A DNA stretch of 64,000 nucleotides from Linyphia triangularis (GCA_963978545.1 OZ021721.1:101288366-101352365), one strand, 5' to 3'; counted from the stretch's first letter, positions 1 through 11,411 are shown. The notes: a model not told the origin generated them from the sequence alone. Translations and numbers: made by a program.

Positions 1-898
1 ACGATCAAAGAGAACTATATGCTTTTCCCATGATCCTACACTCACAGTCATTGAAGATAAATTCCTTTCATTTTCCGATTGTTGCACATTGTCAGACTCA
101 ACCAGTTTAGAAAATAGAAATGAATGGTTTACTTCGCCATCCGTAATTGGCTCAATAGCGAGAAGGTATATAGTCCAACTCGGCAGTTTCTCAATAATTG
201 TTGTGTAAGGCAAAGGTGGTTGTGTCTTGCAACGTGACATTACAGACATGAGAGTGGAATGTAATGTAGATATTGTAGATAGAACCAATGCACATGTAAT
301 GTATTGAACTGAAAAGTAATGTTGTTAAATGTTATTCAATCATTCAAATTAAAAAAATTAAAAAAAAAACATGAGTTTCAGCAAGAGAAAGAAAGCTAGT
401 CTTGGTTGTAATATGCACTTAATAAAAAAATAATTTATTTTCAATCTGTAAACACTGCATTCTGTAGAAAAATAGATTTTAAGAATCTTTTCTACAGAAA
501 TGCAGAATAATTTAGATACCTCTAAAACAACTAAATCGAAATCTTAAGAAATTATAGTGAGAAATTCAAAAAACTTTTCGTCAGAAATGCAAAGTCAGTT
601 AACTAATACGAATATCTCTGAATCTACAAAATTAATATCTTAAGGAATTAAGTGAGTCTATCAAGAAATCCAATATCATGAAATTATAATATTTTCAAAT
701 TGTACTTGATGATTTTCAAATGTAAATGCTTATCAGAGTGCAACTAAAAAAATAAATGTAAAATAAACAATACTTAAACAACACATGTTGACTTAACAAG
801 TAAAAAGCGTGGCCTAAAAAAGCAAGAAAATCTCATATAATGGTTACAAAGTTTCCGCCTATTATTTCTTTGGACTACTTACATCCATGAAAAATATC
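1..898. other. AT-rich intergenic DNA, no gene seen
   Basis: No frame longer than 60 codons and no recognisable protein motif. A short near-repeat around 455-490 (ctgtagaaaaatagatttt and its near-complement) could be a small hairpin. Nothing else is supported. Confidence 0.5.
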
Positions 899-901
899 TT
901 A

Positions 902-3140
902 GGCCTCTTTCACACGGTGCGGATGCGAGTGCGGAAGCTGGGCCGCAAACGCATGACTTTTCACACTAGCCCATATCTGCGGACGTTTTGCCAGCATCTT
1001 TGAAGAGTTAGGTTATTATTTTCACTCGGTGAATGCAGTATCTGGATAAGTGTTGATTAAAAGTATCTAGTTATTTTTAAAGTTTTACTTCATAATATAA
1101 GTGTAAAATTTAAATTTGGATAAACGAAGGTTATTATATCTCCTTTATTGTAGAAGGAAACGGTAGATTTGTTGGGTTATCCTATTAATCAGGACCGACC
1201 TAAGGCGTGTGCAATTGCACACATGTAATTTTGAGAGGGGAGCTGAAATGAGAAAAATATTTAAAAAAAATAATACAATAATATGGTAAAAATGTAAACT
1301 AATAAAAACATTTTCCGCTACTAAAGCTAGGAAGGTCTACTGCTAAGTGATGTAATACAGGTTATTTTAATCAATTTTGTGTAATATTTTTAATTTTTTT
1401 TTTTATGAATATTAAATCAAAACTTTTGTTGTAGTCAAATAATGTGTTTTATTTTCTGACAAAACTATAAAAAGAATAAAAGAATTTAGGAGCTTGCGCT
1501 TTACAGTCCACCATGCCTATTGAAGTTTGCAAAAGTTCGTTAAAAGAATTAGTAATAGAAAAAACCATTTAAAAAAATAAAAATAACGAAAAGATACTAA
1601 ATACTTTACTATATATTACTACTTATTAGTTTTAATTTTTAATCCCTTTAAAATGCCAAATTCAGGTATTAAGTTTTTGCAAATTTTAGTTATAGAGCAC
1701 CCATACCAATTTCGGAGGTTTTTTTCTTTACCCGTTTTCATTGTAAGAGGAGCCAAAACTCATTCTTGGACACATAGCATTTTGGTCTTAGGCCGGCATT
1801 TCATTTGATCAAAGAGCTAAGGTAATACTAGTACTGATTAGCAGTATTAATATGTAGTCGGCAGCTTTTATTTATCGATGTGGGATTCTCTTACTGTTTA
1901 CAAAATACCGAAAAGTGGTTTGAAACTTAATGTGGAGTTTGGACCTTTTCACTCAAAACCGATGTTATGTTTTAGAAAAAATATTTCAATACTACACTAT
2001 CTGGCCAAAAGTATTCGGACACCTTTCTAAAGAAGTAGTAGCATCATGGTTTGGCCTTGGTCCTTTAGTTCAAGTGGTTGGAAACATGAACTCTGAGATG
2101 TATGTAGACATTTTAGACAATACTGCTCTCCCAGCTATATGGCAATATTTCTGGTAAGGTCCATTTCTCTTCCGGAAGGATGACTGCTCCATTCACACAT
2201 CGACATCTGGGCAGTCAAGGTTTGACGTAATGGGTAATCAAAAATTGGACTGGCCTTCTAAAAGCGCCGATCTAAATCCTATCGAACACATTTGGGACGA
2301 ATTAGAACGTTTATTGTGCAACCAGCCAAATCGACCTTCCGCACTGCCAGCACTCACTTCATCTGTGATGGACGTTTGGATTCAATTCATACGGCCACCT
2401 ATCAAAAACTGGTGGAAAGTCTCCTTAGACGTTTGCAAGCTGACATCAATGCAAAAGGGGGACCAACATCATATTAATATATGCCGCAGGAATCTCCGAA
2501 TCCGTACCACTGCTTGTCCGGATACTTTTGACCACATAGTGTAGTATACAATGGAAAAAATTTCCGAAACTTTTTAATTAGATTTACATTTTTTCACACT
2601 TAACAAGCGTTAAAAAACTAACTTATCTGTATAAAACTTATTCATTTGAGGATTGATTAATGAAAAATTAAATAAAAGGTATCATCCTGCACTAATCATA
2701 ATTCAATTTGTAATTCATTTTGAATTTAACGACAAACGATACATAATCATTTGATACAAAGAACCGACTAGAATTGAAAACTTAACTGAAATATTTTTTT
2801 TATAATTTTGTTTTGAAAGTATTTAAAATTACTGACTTATTATAAAAACGTCAAGATTCAAAATTAAGTTAAAATTCAATTATTGCATAGATGAGTTAGA
2901 TCCCAGTAGGTTTTTTGTCCCGCATTATACACTTTAAAATACAAATAAAAATTTAATTAGTTAATTCAAACTGAAGTCATCGATGGAAATTGCGGAGATA
3001 TACTGACTTCTGCTGGTCAACCTTCGTGCGGGCCCGGAGGGTGCTCTCAGCACCGTGTGAAATGCTCCATTCAAAATACATTGGCAAATATTTTTGCGGG
3101 CCCGCACTCGCATCCGCGTCCGCACCGTGTGAAAGAGGTC
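902..3140. mobile_element. PIF/Harbinger-like element, non-autonomous, with nested Tc1 derivative
   Basis: The two ends are inverted repeats of about 30 bases beginning GGCCTCTTTCACACGG on the left and, read from the other strand, GACCTCTTTCACACGG on the right. Both are followed by a GC-rich GATGCGAGTGCGG block. The element is flanked by TTA at 899-901 and 3141-3143, the 3-bp target duplication expected of PIF/Harbinger transposons. The interior is AT-rich and shows no transposase, so it would depend on an enzyme supplied elsewhere. A 547-bp Tc1-type derivative sits inside it. Superfamily assignment rests on terminal and target sequence only. Confidence 0.7.
1995..2541 (+). mobile_element. 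Tc1-type deletion derivative, copy 1
   Basis: Terminal inverted repeats of about 29 bases start CACTATCTGGCCAAAAG at the left and CACTATGTGGTCAAAAG at the right (read inward), with TA at 1993-1994 and 2542-2543. The interior keeps only the 3' part of a Tc1 transposase. In the frame starting at 2230 the motif DWPSKSADLNPIEHIWDELE holds the third catalytic residue (E of NPIEH). The DNA-binding region and the first two aspartates are missing, so the copy cannot move itself. It is almost the same length and sequence as the copy at 12933-13480, so this deleted form multiplied as a unit. Confidence 0.85.
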
Positions 3141-3539
3141 TTAGATGTGATGCAGTTTATTCCTTAAAAAGCCAATAATTTACAATCGTTAGGATAGTTT
3201 TCCCTGCAATAAGACAAATTATATAAAGTTAGTTTCCCCAAAATGTTATAATGGAGTTTATTTTTTAATAGATAAAACTAATTAGTATCGATTGCAATAA
3301 TGCTCAAAATACAGAGGGCCATAAAAAAAACTTTGCCTATGTATGGACCTCTAGCGGCCGTTCCGTTCAACTAAGGCCACACTGGATTGAGACGAGCGCT
3401 AAGACACTCTCCAGTCAGTGACAACTTTCAAAAGTCTATGGGTGCGAAGGAAACAAGTTGTTAGTTCCGTTTTCTCCTACTAAACAATGGTGACGCTGCA
3501 ATCCAACCAGATTTGAAATTGCAATATAGTGATATTAAC

Positions 3540-4110
3540 ACACTTGCCGTAAATCAATTGGGTTGAAATTTTGCAGGTAGATTCGATGTCGATGGCAATG
3601 CATTCAATCTAATTTTGAGGGCATTCTATCAAACTTCACTGTCACTAAAATATCTTTTTGCTTACGCTTCTATCTTCAGAAAACTAAAAAAAAAACTTGC
3701 CGTCATCCAATCGCTTTGAAATTTAACAGGTAGATTCGTTGTCGATGAGGTTGCATTGTATCATGTTTTGGGGGTATCACTGTCTCTAAAAGTTTGCTTT
3801 TACGCAAGGTTCTATCTTCAGAATACTACAAAACCAACTTGCAGTCATCCAATCTGGCTGAAATTTGGTAGACAGATTCGATGTCGGCAATGTTGCATTC
3901 TATCAATTTTTGGGGGCTATCACTGTCACAAAACTTTGTTTTACATATGCCTCAATATGCTCTTGGAATTACTAATAAACCTACTTTTTGTCGTCTAGTC
4001 GAACTCAGATTTGACAGAGAGATTCGTCATCATTACATCAAGATTTGGGGGATGTCACATTCACTAAAAGGCCACTTTTACACACGTTTCTATTGTCTTA
4101 CTTCAAACTT
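3540..4110. repeat. Degenerate tandem repeat, about four ~150-bp units
   Basis: Units share the order: ccaatc near the start, tgaaattt, acagattcgatgtcgatg, gcattctatca, ttttgggggcatcactgtc, then ctaaaag.tttgctttta and a caactt.c.gtc run. Copies begin near 3545, 3705, 3845 and 3995. Complementary copies of the same unit occur at about 19270-19460, 19835-20030 and 58370-58550, so this is a dispersed family that also exists as local tandem arrays. Confidence 0.6.
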
Positions 4111-4196
4111 ATCAGCTTTTACTCTCCTTCTATTATCCAGATACCCAACTTAATTCAAACATATTTAATTTGGCGATATTTAATAACCTGAAATTC

Positions 4197-4511
4197 TTAT
4201 AAAACTGAGAGTTTCATCTGCTTCTTGGGCACCATGTATGATGGGTAGTCTGGAAAAACACTAGGAAGTGTATCCCTTTTTAGTCTCTTTATCTTCAAGC
4301 CTTCAACGTAATAATCAGATTTAAAATACCGATTGCAGACAACAGTAGAGGGAGACTTGTCATTAATTTGTAGATTGACTCTGGAAATCACTTTTACCCA
4401 TCCCTTGCGTTGATCCAGATCCAAAGGGAATTCATGAAATTTAAAATCTGCTCTCTTTCCAGAATATGAAGTACAGCGTGGAACAAAACAGTTTACCATG
4501 TTTGGTTTCAA
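4197..4511 (-). pseudogene. THAP zinc-finger domain fragment
   Basis: The 104-residue frame opens with a THAP-type DNA-binding domain: Cys8 and Cys13, a central Trp38, Cys59 and the closing TLPSVF motif near residues 81-86, equivalent to the AVPTIF box of the family. THAP domains bind zinc through C2CH ligands. Here the residue two after Cys59 that should be histidine is tyrosine (CNRYF), so one zinc ligand is missing and binding is doubtful. The frame stops shortly after the domain and no transposase body follows. It lies inside the transposon at 3372-5362 and is best read as the decayed start of its transposase. A domesticated short THAP protein is a less likely alternative. Confidence 0.65.
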
Positions 4512-6065
4512 TTGATAATTAAATAAATGAAAATCTATGAGGATTACATCAATAACATTTGCAAAAAGAATTAGAAGTTAGAAAAAAGTAAATCAAAAAG
4601 TGCTATAAAAAATGTTTAGAATGCCAGCTAAAACAAAAATATCCAGGACTGCCAACTCTGAGATCATGGGAATCGCCAACAGCAATTAAAAAATCGTCAT
4701 AATAATCTGTCTTAATCATCGTCGCAGATTTGTACTCCTCACACAAATAAAATTGAATTTAAATTCAAAGATTTAAATATACAATTCCAAACTCTGTTTC
4801 CATAAAGAATAATGAAATTAAAAATCAAAAATACGCCGTATTCTAAATGAACATCTTAAATCTAAATATAGATATCAAAGTCTAATAATTAACAAAAAGC
4901 CAAGAATTTTAAAGTAAATGGTTGCGAACAAAACAGGAAATGTTAGTGCAATGAATGTTTTGTATCCACTCCTCAATAATACCAGCCAACAGGCGCCGAA
5001 ATTCATCACGCAGGTACAAGAAAGTCTGCCGAGTCTGCTTTAAACAAACAAAAAAATTGAAAATATATAAAAAAAAATAACAAATAACCATAACTCGAAA
5101 AGCAGAACATCGTCAAAAGAAAGTTGAAATTTGTCAGGAAAAATATTTAAAAGTCGACAAAAAATCGCTAATGACCAAACCCTCGAAAACTGCCAAATTG
5201 GCGAAAAATTGCTAGATCTGGCAGCCCTGACTTCACAAAGACAATAGCTGCTACTGGTTGGAATGCAGCGCCACTAGTCCACTGCGGCTGTTTCAACTGC
5301 TTACTATCGGTGGTCACGGTATGGAGAGTGCCTTAGCGCTCGTTTCAATCCAGTGTGGTCTTGGTTAAACAGATCAAAATGAGATTTCAAAAGTATAGTT
5401 ATTCAGAGGTATGAGCTCGAGATTCTGTGAATGGCAACAAAATGGCGCTCATGGTTATGGTTATAGGTACAGAAACTCCAAATTTTCGAATGGCAACGCA
5501 CACTTTTCCCTTCGCAAAAGCGATACGAAAGCTCACACACACTGGGGCGGGAAAAAAAAGCCAACTTTTCCAGTCTCAGCGTATTCGAATACCCTAAAGA
5601 GAGTTGGCACGGTACATGTATCACAAAAAACATGCACGCCAGATATTCAGCGTAATATACCGATAAAATTGCCTGTGATGGCACCCATGGAAAATATGTA
5701 ATCTAAATAAAACTTTTCTTTTGTCCAATCAGGTGTGGCCATCAATAATTGGTGTCATTGGACTCTATGAAATGCAAATTTCCCCTGTGCGCTCTGATCG
5801 TGTTTTTGTTGGCTATTCGCTGAGCTTTCTTTGTGCATGCATAACGCATCCGTGTTTTGTGATACACGTACCGTTCCAACGCGCTTTTGGGTTTTTGCTA
5901 TTTGAAAAAGTAAGATATGGCACTTTAAGTTTCTGTATCTGTAATTGTAAACGAGGGCACCATTTTCTTGCCATGCCATTCACAGTCTCGAGTTCATTCC
6001 TCTGAATAACTATGCTTGAAATATCATCTCGATCTGTTGAACGGAACGGAAGCTAGAGGTCCATA

Positions 6066-7420
6066 TATCTACAAATTTTCTTTGTGACCACCTTGTAAAG
6101 TAAATGATCATAAAAAGATAGTGTTTTTTTTGGATGATATATTTGAAAGTTACAATATTGTAAATTTTTTATAGGGGGAAGAGAATGAAACAAGAATAGC
6201 AGAACTAAAAAAGAACAGTTATATTGATGAAAAGATAAGTACAAAACGTTTTGTAGGTAAATTCACATAAATACAAAAGCGTCATGCACTTATTACTTAA
6301 CATTTTTGTCACTTCAAGGATGAGGGGAATTAGAAACTGTTACTATATTGATTATTTTAATTTCCATATCTGATGTATTTTAAAGATAATGAATTTTGTG
6401 CATATTTTCAAAAATAAAGATATGACCCAATTAATTTTAAAATAACTAAAATTTGGTAAAATCTAAAGTTAAATTTTGTAGTAAATTCGAATGATAAATT
6501 ATTTGGTAATTTATAAAGATAAAATGTGATATTTGTTTGTATAAAAGTGATTTCATCTCAAGAATATTCTTGTAATTGACCTTTTTCCTCTACAGGGTCT
6601 GTATACAAATTAACATTATATGACTTTTAAAATAAATTACCCTTGAAAATTACTATACTTTTATGATTTCTTATGTTACTTCGAGACAGTAATTTTCACT
6701 GATGAATTTACTCTAATAGTTACAGAAATGATCCTCTTAACATCCTTTTTGGGACAACTGTCATATCGTATAGTTTATTATGGTAATTTTATATACATCG
6801 CTCATTTAGACATTACATAATTACGGTTTATTATACCTATATAAGTATCCATCCTCATAGATAATGTCTTTGGTGAATGTATTAACCTTTGTATTTAATG
6901 AATATATTAATTTTTACATCTGATGAGTATATTAATCTTTGATTTGAGTAGGAAACTTTTTAAGAAATTATAATTCTAATCAGAACGCTTTTTTCACCTG
7001 TGTTGATCTCATGACTGAATTATAGGTGGTTATTTACAATAAATAATAATATTTAGAAATTATTAGGAAATTTTAAAACCAAGTTTTTTTTTTACATAGC
7101 ACTTTTTTTGTGTATTTGCGCAAATTCTCTGCTACGTTTACGGAAAGGGATAAGTGATTATTTGATATGCCATGTGAAAGTGACAGTTTCTAGTTTTAAA
7201 TAAGATAGTCTCCAGATCGATAGTAAATAAAACTAATTTACAGAATTCTTTTATATTGCAAAGAAAAAGCTTACTCATAACACTCTTTTTGGATAGCTAC
7301 TCTTGTGAATATTAAACAAATAATAAAAGAAGAAAAGTCAAGGCTCAAACTTCACCTAAATGACAATAATTAAGGTTTGAATACGTCATTAAAGTTCACT
7401 ATAACATGAAGTTGTATGCG
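6066..7420. other. AT-rich DNA without gene or named repeat
   Basis: Only short frames occur and no motif is recognised. Nothing supports a gene. Confidence 0.5.
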
Positions 7421-8015
7421 AATAATATTTATTTCAACAAATATTATTGCCATCATGATATTTTAATGCTCACAAATGTTAATGCTCATTTACAAAGATG
7501 CATTGATGAGGGCATTAAATGTTAATTAATTTACTTAATTTCAAAACTAGTTAAAGGCGCAATATTTCAATTGAATTGAGGTCCCAATTTTGTTCGAAAT
7601 TTTCTTGTCTATAACTTTATCATATACCAATTTCAATAATAATAATAATAATAATAATAAAATCGCTTTGAGTTAAGAATAATTAAAAGTCCCGATTTAT
7701 AAATATATTTAAGCCTTCAATTGATCAGTAATCAAGCTTTCAATAAGTTAACTTTAACAAGTTAACATTAAAAATAGAATTGTTTAGGTACAATATCCAC
7801 ATATTATTGTCATCATGACTTTGCTGTTAATGCTTATTTACAATAACGTATTGATGGAAGTGTATACCAGCCACCAAATTTCAAAATCAGCTGTCGGCAT
7901 ACAAATTCAAATTGAATTGAGACCACAATTTTGTCACGCATTTTTTTTTCTTCTCTATAACCTTATTATAACCAGATCTCAATGAAACAATTTTTGCTTT
8001 AAGAATTGCAGAGTT
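7420..8015. repeat. Two diverged direct copies of a ~230-260-bp unit
   Basis: The stretch 7420-7680 and the stretch 7795-8010 share, in the same order, the blocks tattattg.catcatga, aatgct.atttacaa, attgatg, caaattgaattgag, caattttgt and tctataac.tta. The first copy carries an (AAT)n microsatellite at about 7637-7661. Function is not evident. Confidence 0.55.
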
Positions 8016-8045
8016 CGTGTGGGCAAGTGCACATAGATAAAGGCT

Positions 8046-8776
8046 TTGGAAGAGCATCATAAGGTTTTCGAGTCAAGTTCCCATATTAATGTTACGGTTA
8101 ATGGCATTTCTACTGATTGTAAAGATTTGTCTGTTGTATGTGCCAGTACAGATACTTTAAAGGTCAGTTTTAAAACAGATTATGAAAATTTGAGTGCAAG
8201 AGTCTGGACTAGTGGAAACAGATCAATTGATTTTAAGACAAAATGTGCCATTTTAGGAGACTCAGTGGTACATGTTATTGGTGATGAGGTTTGTAGGGTG
8301 AAACGAGAAATGGTAAGCTGTTGTTTACCATGTGCTAGAGTAAGATAAGTCATTGAAGTAGTAAAAAAAGGAGCAGTTTCAAAGGGGAAATGACTAGGTT
8401 ATGGATAGGCACAAACGACGTTAAACTGGCCTCTAACAAGGATGTTGGAAGTCATCTAAGGACTCTGATTAAGCAAGTAAAGTCATCAAACGCTTCATAG
8501 CTAACAATCTTAGGTCTGCTTCTAAGTTACAGTGTTGGTGAGGGAATGAGTAACCAGCGAGCCAAAAATATGAACAAAATCATAAAGAATGAGTATGTGG
8601 CGTTTAACCTAACCCAAAGTGCAGGGGATTTCTGGAGGCGTATGGAACTTAGTCCAAAGTGCGGTGATCTCCGAAAACTAGTCAAATGTTTGTTAATTTT
8701 GGAGGAAGCTGCAAGCAGCCAAGAACTTTTGATGTTATGTAAATTACTAGTGCAGCATAAGCAGTCTGAAATGTAA
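8046..8776 (+). pseudogene. Decayed SGNH/GDSL-type esterase domain of a retroelement
   Basis: Frame 8046-8348 contains AILGDSVV (the GDS block with the nucleophile serine) and CCLPCARVR. After a frameshift, the frame running into 8546-8776 contains WIGTNDV (block III, normally HIGTND) and LTILGLLLSY, then RAKNMNKIIKN. This block order is that of SGNH hydrolase-like domains found in ORF1 proteins of some LINE retrotransposons and related repeats. A frameshift near 8350-8390 and an in-frame stop near 8500 make it non-functional. No reverse transcriptase is visible nearby, so it is an isolated fragment. Domain assignment is from remembered motifs; the host element family is unknown. Confidence 0.5.
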
Positions 8777-8835
8777 CCAGCGGCTTCGCATCTAATTCAA
8801 CACCTTAAGTGTTGCTTAAAGTTCTAGTACGACAC

Positions 8836-9117
8836 CCAAGTTTAACGTTGTTGTAAATTACGGGAAATCAAAATAAGTAATATTTTCTTCTTGAAAGTAA
8901 AAATTTAATTTCATTGGCCTAAATATCCAGCTACAAAAATATTTGTGCGATTTGACCATTACGTGTCACAGTACCAATACAGCCAACAAGTGATCCGGCC
9001 AAGCGGCACAAGTATTTTTGTAGCAGGATATTTAGGCCTATGAAGGAGAATTTTTACTTGGAGAAGAAAATACTACTTATTTTCATTGCCCGTAATTTAC
9101 AACAACGTTAAACTTGG
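8836..9117. mobile_element. Hairpin MITE
   Basis: Arms at 8836-8955 and 9000-9117 are near-complementary, starting with AAGTTTAACGTTGTTGTAAA on the left and its complement ending at 9117. The loop is about 45 bp. It has no coding content and lies just after the decayed SGNH domain. Confidence 0.7.
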
Positions 9118-9354
9118 CTCTACTTTAAGATCTCAATACTTTTCACGGCCATGGTTTGAAGAACTTGGCGCCTTTTTACCGAGATATTTTTGTTGGGATT
9201 TAGAAAAGTCTTCTTAAATAATTTACTTTGTAGAGAGAAAAAGAGATTTTATTGCATAAAAAGATTAAAAAGATGGAGATATGATTGACTTATTGCCAAC
9301 CAGATATTCAGGAAGAGTAAATGAGTGCGTGCTCACTATCTTTTGTTTTGAGAT

Positions 9355-9845
9355 ATGAAATTTTATGATCACACAACAGACCAAAATGTGTATCAAAATC
9401 CTTTCCCTAATATTGTTTCAATTACTAAGTCCTTCCACATCAATTTTTTGAGATTTTTACTATATCTTCCTATATTTTTTCTCAAACTATTACTGTTCCG
9501 GATCTTTATTCACAAGACTTGGAAGAATTATGCACAGACAAGTTGTTATAGTTTATTTCTCTTTTATTTGTATTCGATCAGGTAAAAATTATGCTTTCAT
9601 CTCTTAAGAAACAAGCGGCGAATCCAGTCTCAGTTTGCCCTAATTATTAGCGGGATAAAATTTCCAAGAAATTAAAAAATTTCTACTAAGAGTTAAAATT
9701 TAAAAAAATGTGATCGACTGATAAACGAAATAAAAAAAAATACTTTCCAGATTTTTATTTTAGTCATCCACATGAAAGTTCATAGACTCCACCTTAACTA
9801 ACATCAACTCAAAGAATTGTCATTGTTTTCCTAATTAGCTATTAT
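9355..9845. other. AT-rich DNA below exon F, no convincing TM3/TM4 exon
   Basis: A plus-strand frame at 9355-9585 is leucine/phenylalanine-rich because of base composition. On the minus strand, an acceptor-like tttttttag at about 9968 opens a frame that joins exon F in phase, but its protein is not TM3-like and it ends in a stop without a donor. No gene is called. Confidence 0.4.
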
Positions 9846-10047
9846 CATATGATACATCTCATATCAGTATCATAAACAACACAACTAATTACTATTGTGT
9901 TTTTTAGTGTTACAATAGCCATTTGAGTTGGTAATTTTAAACGCAAAACATTTTCTAAAAAATGCGCAAAATTAACGCTGATGAGAATGTAACCCCAGTT
10001 GAAGGAAATAAATTTTATGCTTATTGTACCTTTATAGAATTGCTTAC

Positions 10048-10287
10048 CCATTATTGGCGTTGTTGCTCCACTTACTGGTAAAATCCTAGCAATTGTGAAG
10101 AGGTTTCCAACCGAAACCAGTATGGATGTAACACTCACTCCAGTTCTTGTTGAAACCCCTGCTTTCATCCAAAAGGTGGTAAGTAATAGTATCATACTTA
10201 CAAGACATGGACATAAAAGTCCTACAGCTATCAGAGGCATTGTTCTTTCAATCTCGAATGAAAAAACACCCCCATAACCTTTTGTAT
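10048..10287 (-). CDS. Cys-loop ligand-gated channel exon F: pre-TM1 to TM2-TM3 loop
   Basis: This 240-bp exon is bounded by an acceptor ttttttcag at 10288-10296 and a donor GTAAGC at 10042-10047. It encodes the strand before TM1 (GGVFSFEIERTMPL), TM1 with the hallmark proline (LLCPCLVSMILLLTTFW), TM2 (RTGVSVTSILVSVGNLFTIA) and the loop ILPVSGATTPIMG. Its position and phase (enters in phase 1, leaves in phase 1) match nicotinic receptor genes, where the exon also breaks in the G of the P..GK motif. TM2 keeps the 9' leucine and the 6' Thr, but the intermediate-ring Glu (-1') is Thr and the 20' Glu is Arg. The 0' Arg with 2' Gly is more like glycine/GABA-type channels. The frame reads on past the donor as intron. 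Confidence 0.85.
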
Positions 10288-11154
10288 CTGAAAAAAGAAT
10301 CCGAAATTTTGAAATTAATATCAAAAGTATAATAATTTTACTCAAAAGTGGGATAAATAGGGTTCATCTTTTTAACAATAGTTACAAAAGTATGGTCTTC
10401 AATAGTTTGCTTGGGCATTTTATTCGGCATTTAATGGGTTTAATCATATACTAACGTTTTATCTAAAACTATTTGGTGAGATGTTGCTTCAGTGCCTCAG
10501 GTAACTCTGCAGTATTGAAAAATTTCGGGAACAAGGGCCATGGAAGATTTGACAATTCTGGCAGAAACTTGAAGAGCATCGTTCCAAAGTATCTGATATT
10601 TAAAAAAAAAAAAGAAAGAAGAAGAAAAAAAAAAAAAAAAAAACATACCAAAAAGATCACAATACATACTTTTGCCTTCCTTTCTTTCCTACAAATCATA
10701 TATTTCAATTTTAAAACAGTGTGTCATCATTTCAAAACTTCCAGAATATTTTATAAAGCATTGGGCGAGATTAGCCAACATCAGCTGATATTGGCCAGAG
10801 TTGATGTACTACTAGGGATATAGCACTGCGGAGCTTCGGCTACTATGATTGAACGGAGGTGAATTGAGAGCCTGTCCGGCATATCGTCGATGAACTGTTA
10901 CAAGTAGCTTCGTTTTCAATTTCTACGATTCTTGGCTGTATAAGACCTTGCAGTCGTTGTTAGCGCTAAAGCCATCATGATCGTTTTCGTTAACTTTAAA
11001 TGTTTAGGTTTACAAATAAAGTTGCGTTTATTTAAATCAGTATTCTTTAATGTCTGCATTTCAACACGCACTTCCCAGCAGTTCTGCTGTGTACTTTACG
11101 CCAGCGCATTCCAGCTTATAACCTTCACCTTTCCACGTCGGGATTTCCACAGGG

Positions 11155-11329
11155 TTGTATTCAGATTATCTGGCGCCGTCAGCAACACGAGGGCTATAAT
11201 ACGCCGAAACATTCGTCATTAGACAAGCCAACATACATTTACAAACACCCATGCCAACACGGGACTCGAACCCGCAACCTCGCGGTCTAGAAGCTAGCAC
11301 GCTAACCACTATACCGTTTGGTCGGCAGC
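11155..11329 (-). mobile_element. tRNA-derived SINE, copy 1
   Basis: On the minus strand it begins GACCAAACGGTATAGTGG (A-box-like TATAGTGGTTAGC) and continues to a perfect B-box GGGTTCGAGTCCC. A unique body follows (GGGTGTTTGTAAATGTATG, then CCTCGTGTTGCTGACGGCGC) and a tail around ATAATCTGAATACAAC. It is flanked by a 14-bp target duplication GGATTTCCACAGGG at 11141-11154 and 11330-11343. RNA polymerase III promoter boxes plus the duplication identify a SINE moved by a LINE-type enzyme. It is not a functional tRNA. Confidence 0.9.
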
Positions 11330-11411
11330 GGATTTCCACAGGGAATAGTGACAAGTAAAATAAACGAACAGCATTCTGATCACAGCAGTCGATATAAAAA
11401 AAGGCTAAAAA

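Larger units (their letters stand above)
3372..5362 (-). mobile_element. THAP-containing transposon (P-element-like), inserted in the fold-back element
   Basis: Inverted ends of about 40 bases, sharing CCACACTGGATTGA and ACGAGCGCTAAG, lie at 3372-3413 and 5322-5362. The flanks are CGTTCAAC (3364-3371) and GGTTAAAC (5363-5370), which look like a diverged 8-bp target duplication. Comparison with the unbroken arm at 6030-6050 confirms the insertion point. A THAP-domain frame lies inside on the minus strand. P-element transposases begin with a THAP domain and make 8-bp duplications, so a P-like origin fits. No RNase H-like catalytic region is visible, so this is a deleted relic. Left-hand sequence is occupied by four ~150-bp tandem repeats. 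Confidence 0.6.
3342..6065. mobile_element. Fold-back (long inverted repeat) element split by a THAP-bearing insertion
   Basis: The ends are inverted copies of TATGGACCTCTAGC (3342-3355 and 6052-6065) followed by CCGTTCCGTTCAAC (3358-3371 and the complement near 6036-6049). The inverted match resumes after the inner insertion: 5363-5480 pairs with about 5940-6040 and includes ATAGTTATTCAGAGG on both arms. Without the 1991-bp insertion at 3372-5362 the element would be about 730 bp with arms well over 100 bp. No coding capacity of its own is visible. Target duplication is unclear. Confidence 0.7.

Noticed and set aside
9845..9968. Possible channel exon G after exon F
   Set aside because: Joins in phase but lacks a TM3-like hydrophobic segment and a donor, and ends in a stop.
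10469..10708. Minus-strand frame between channel exons E and F (PELSNLPWPLFPKFFN...) with an acceptor-like cag
   Set aside because: It ends in a stop and cannot be placed between E and F, which already match in phase. No family recognised.
11220..11330. tRNA-like A and B boxes at the four SINE loci
   Set aside because: No cloverleaf with a complete acceptor stem, and all copies sit in a longer unit with target duplications; SINEs, not tRNA genes.
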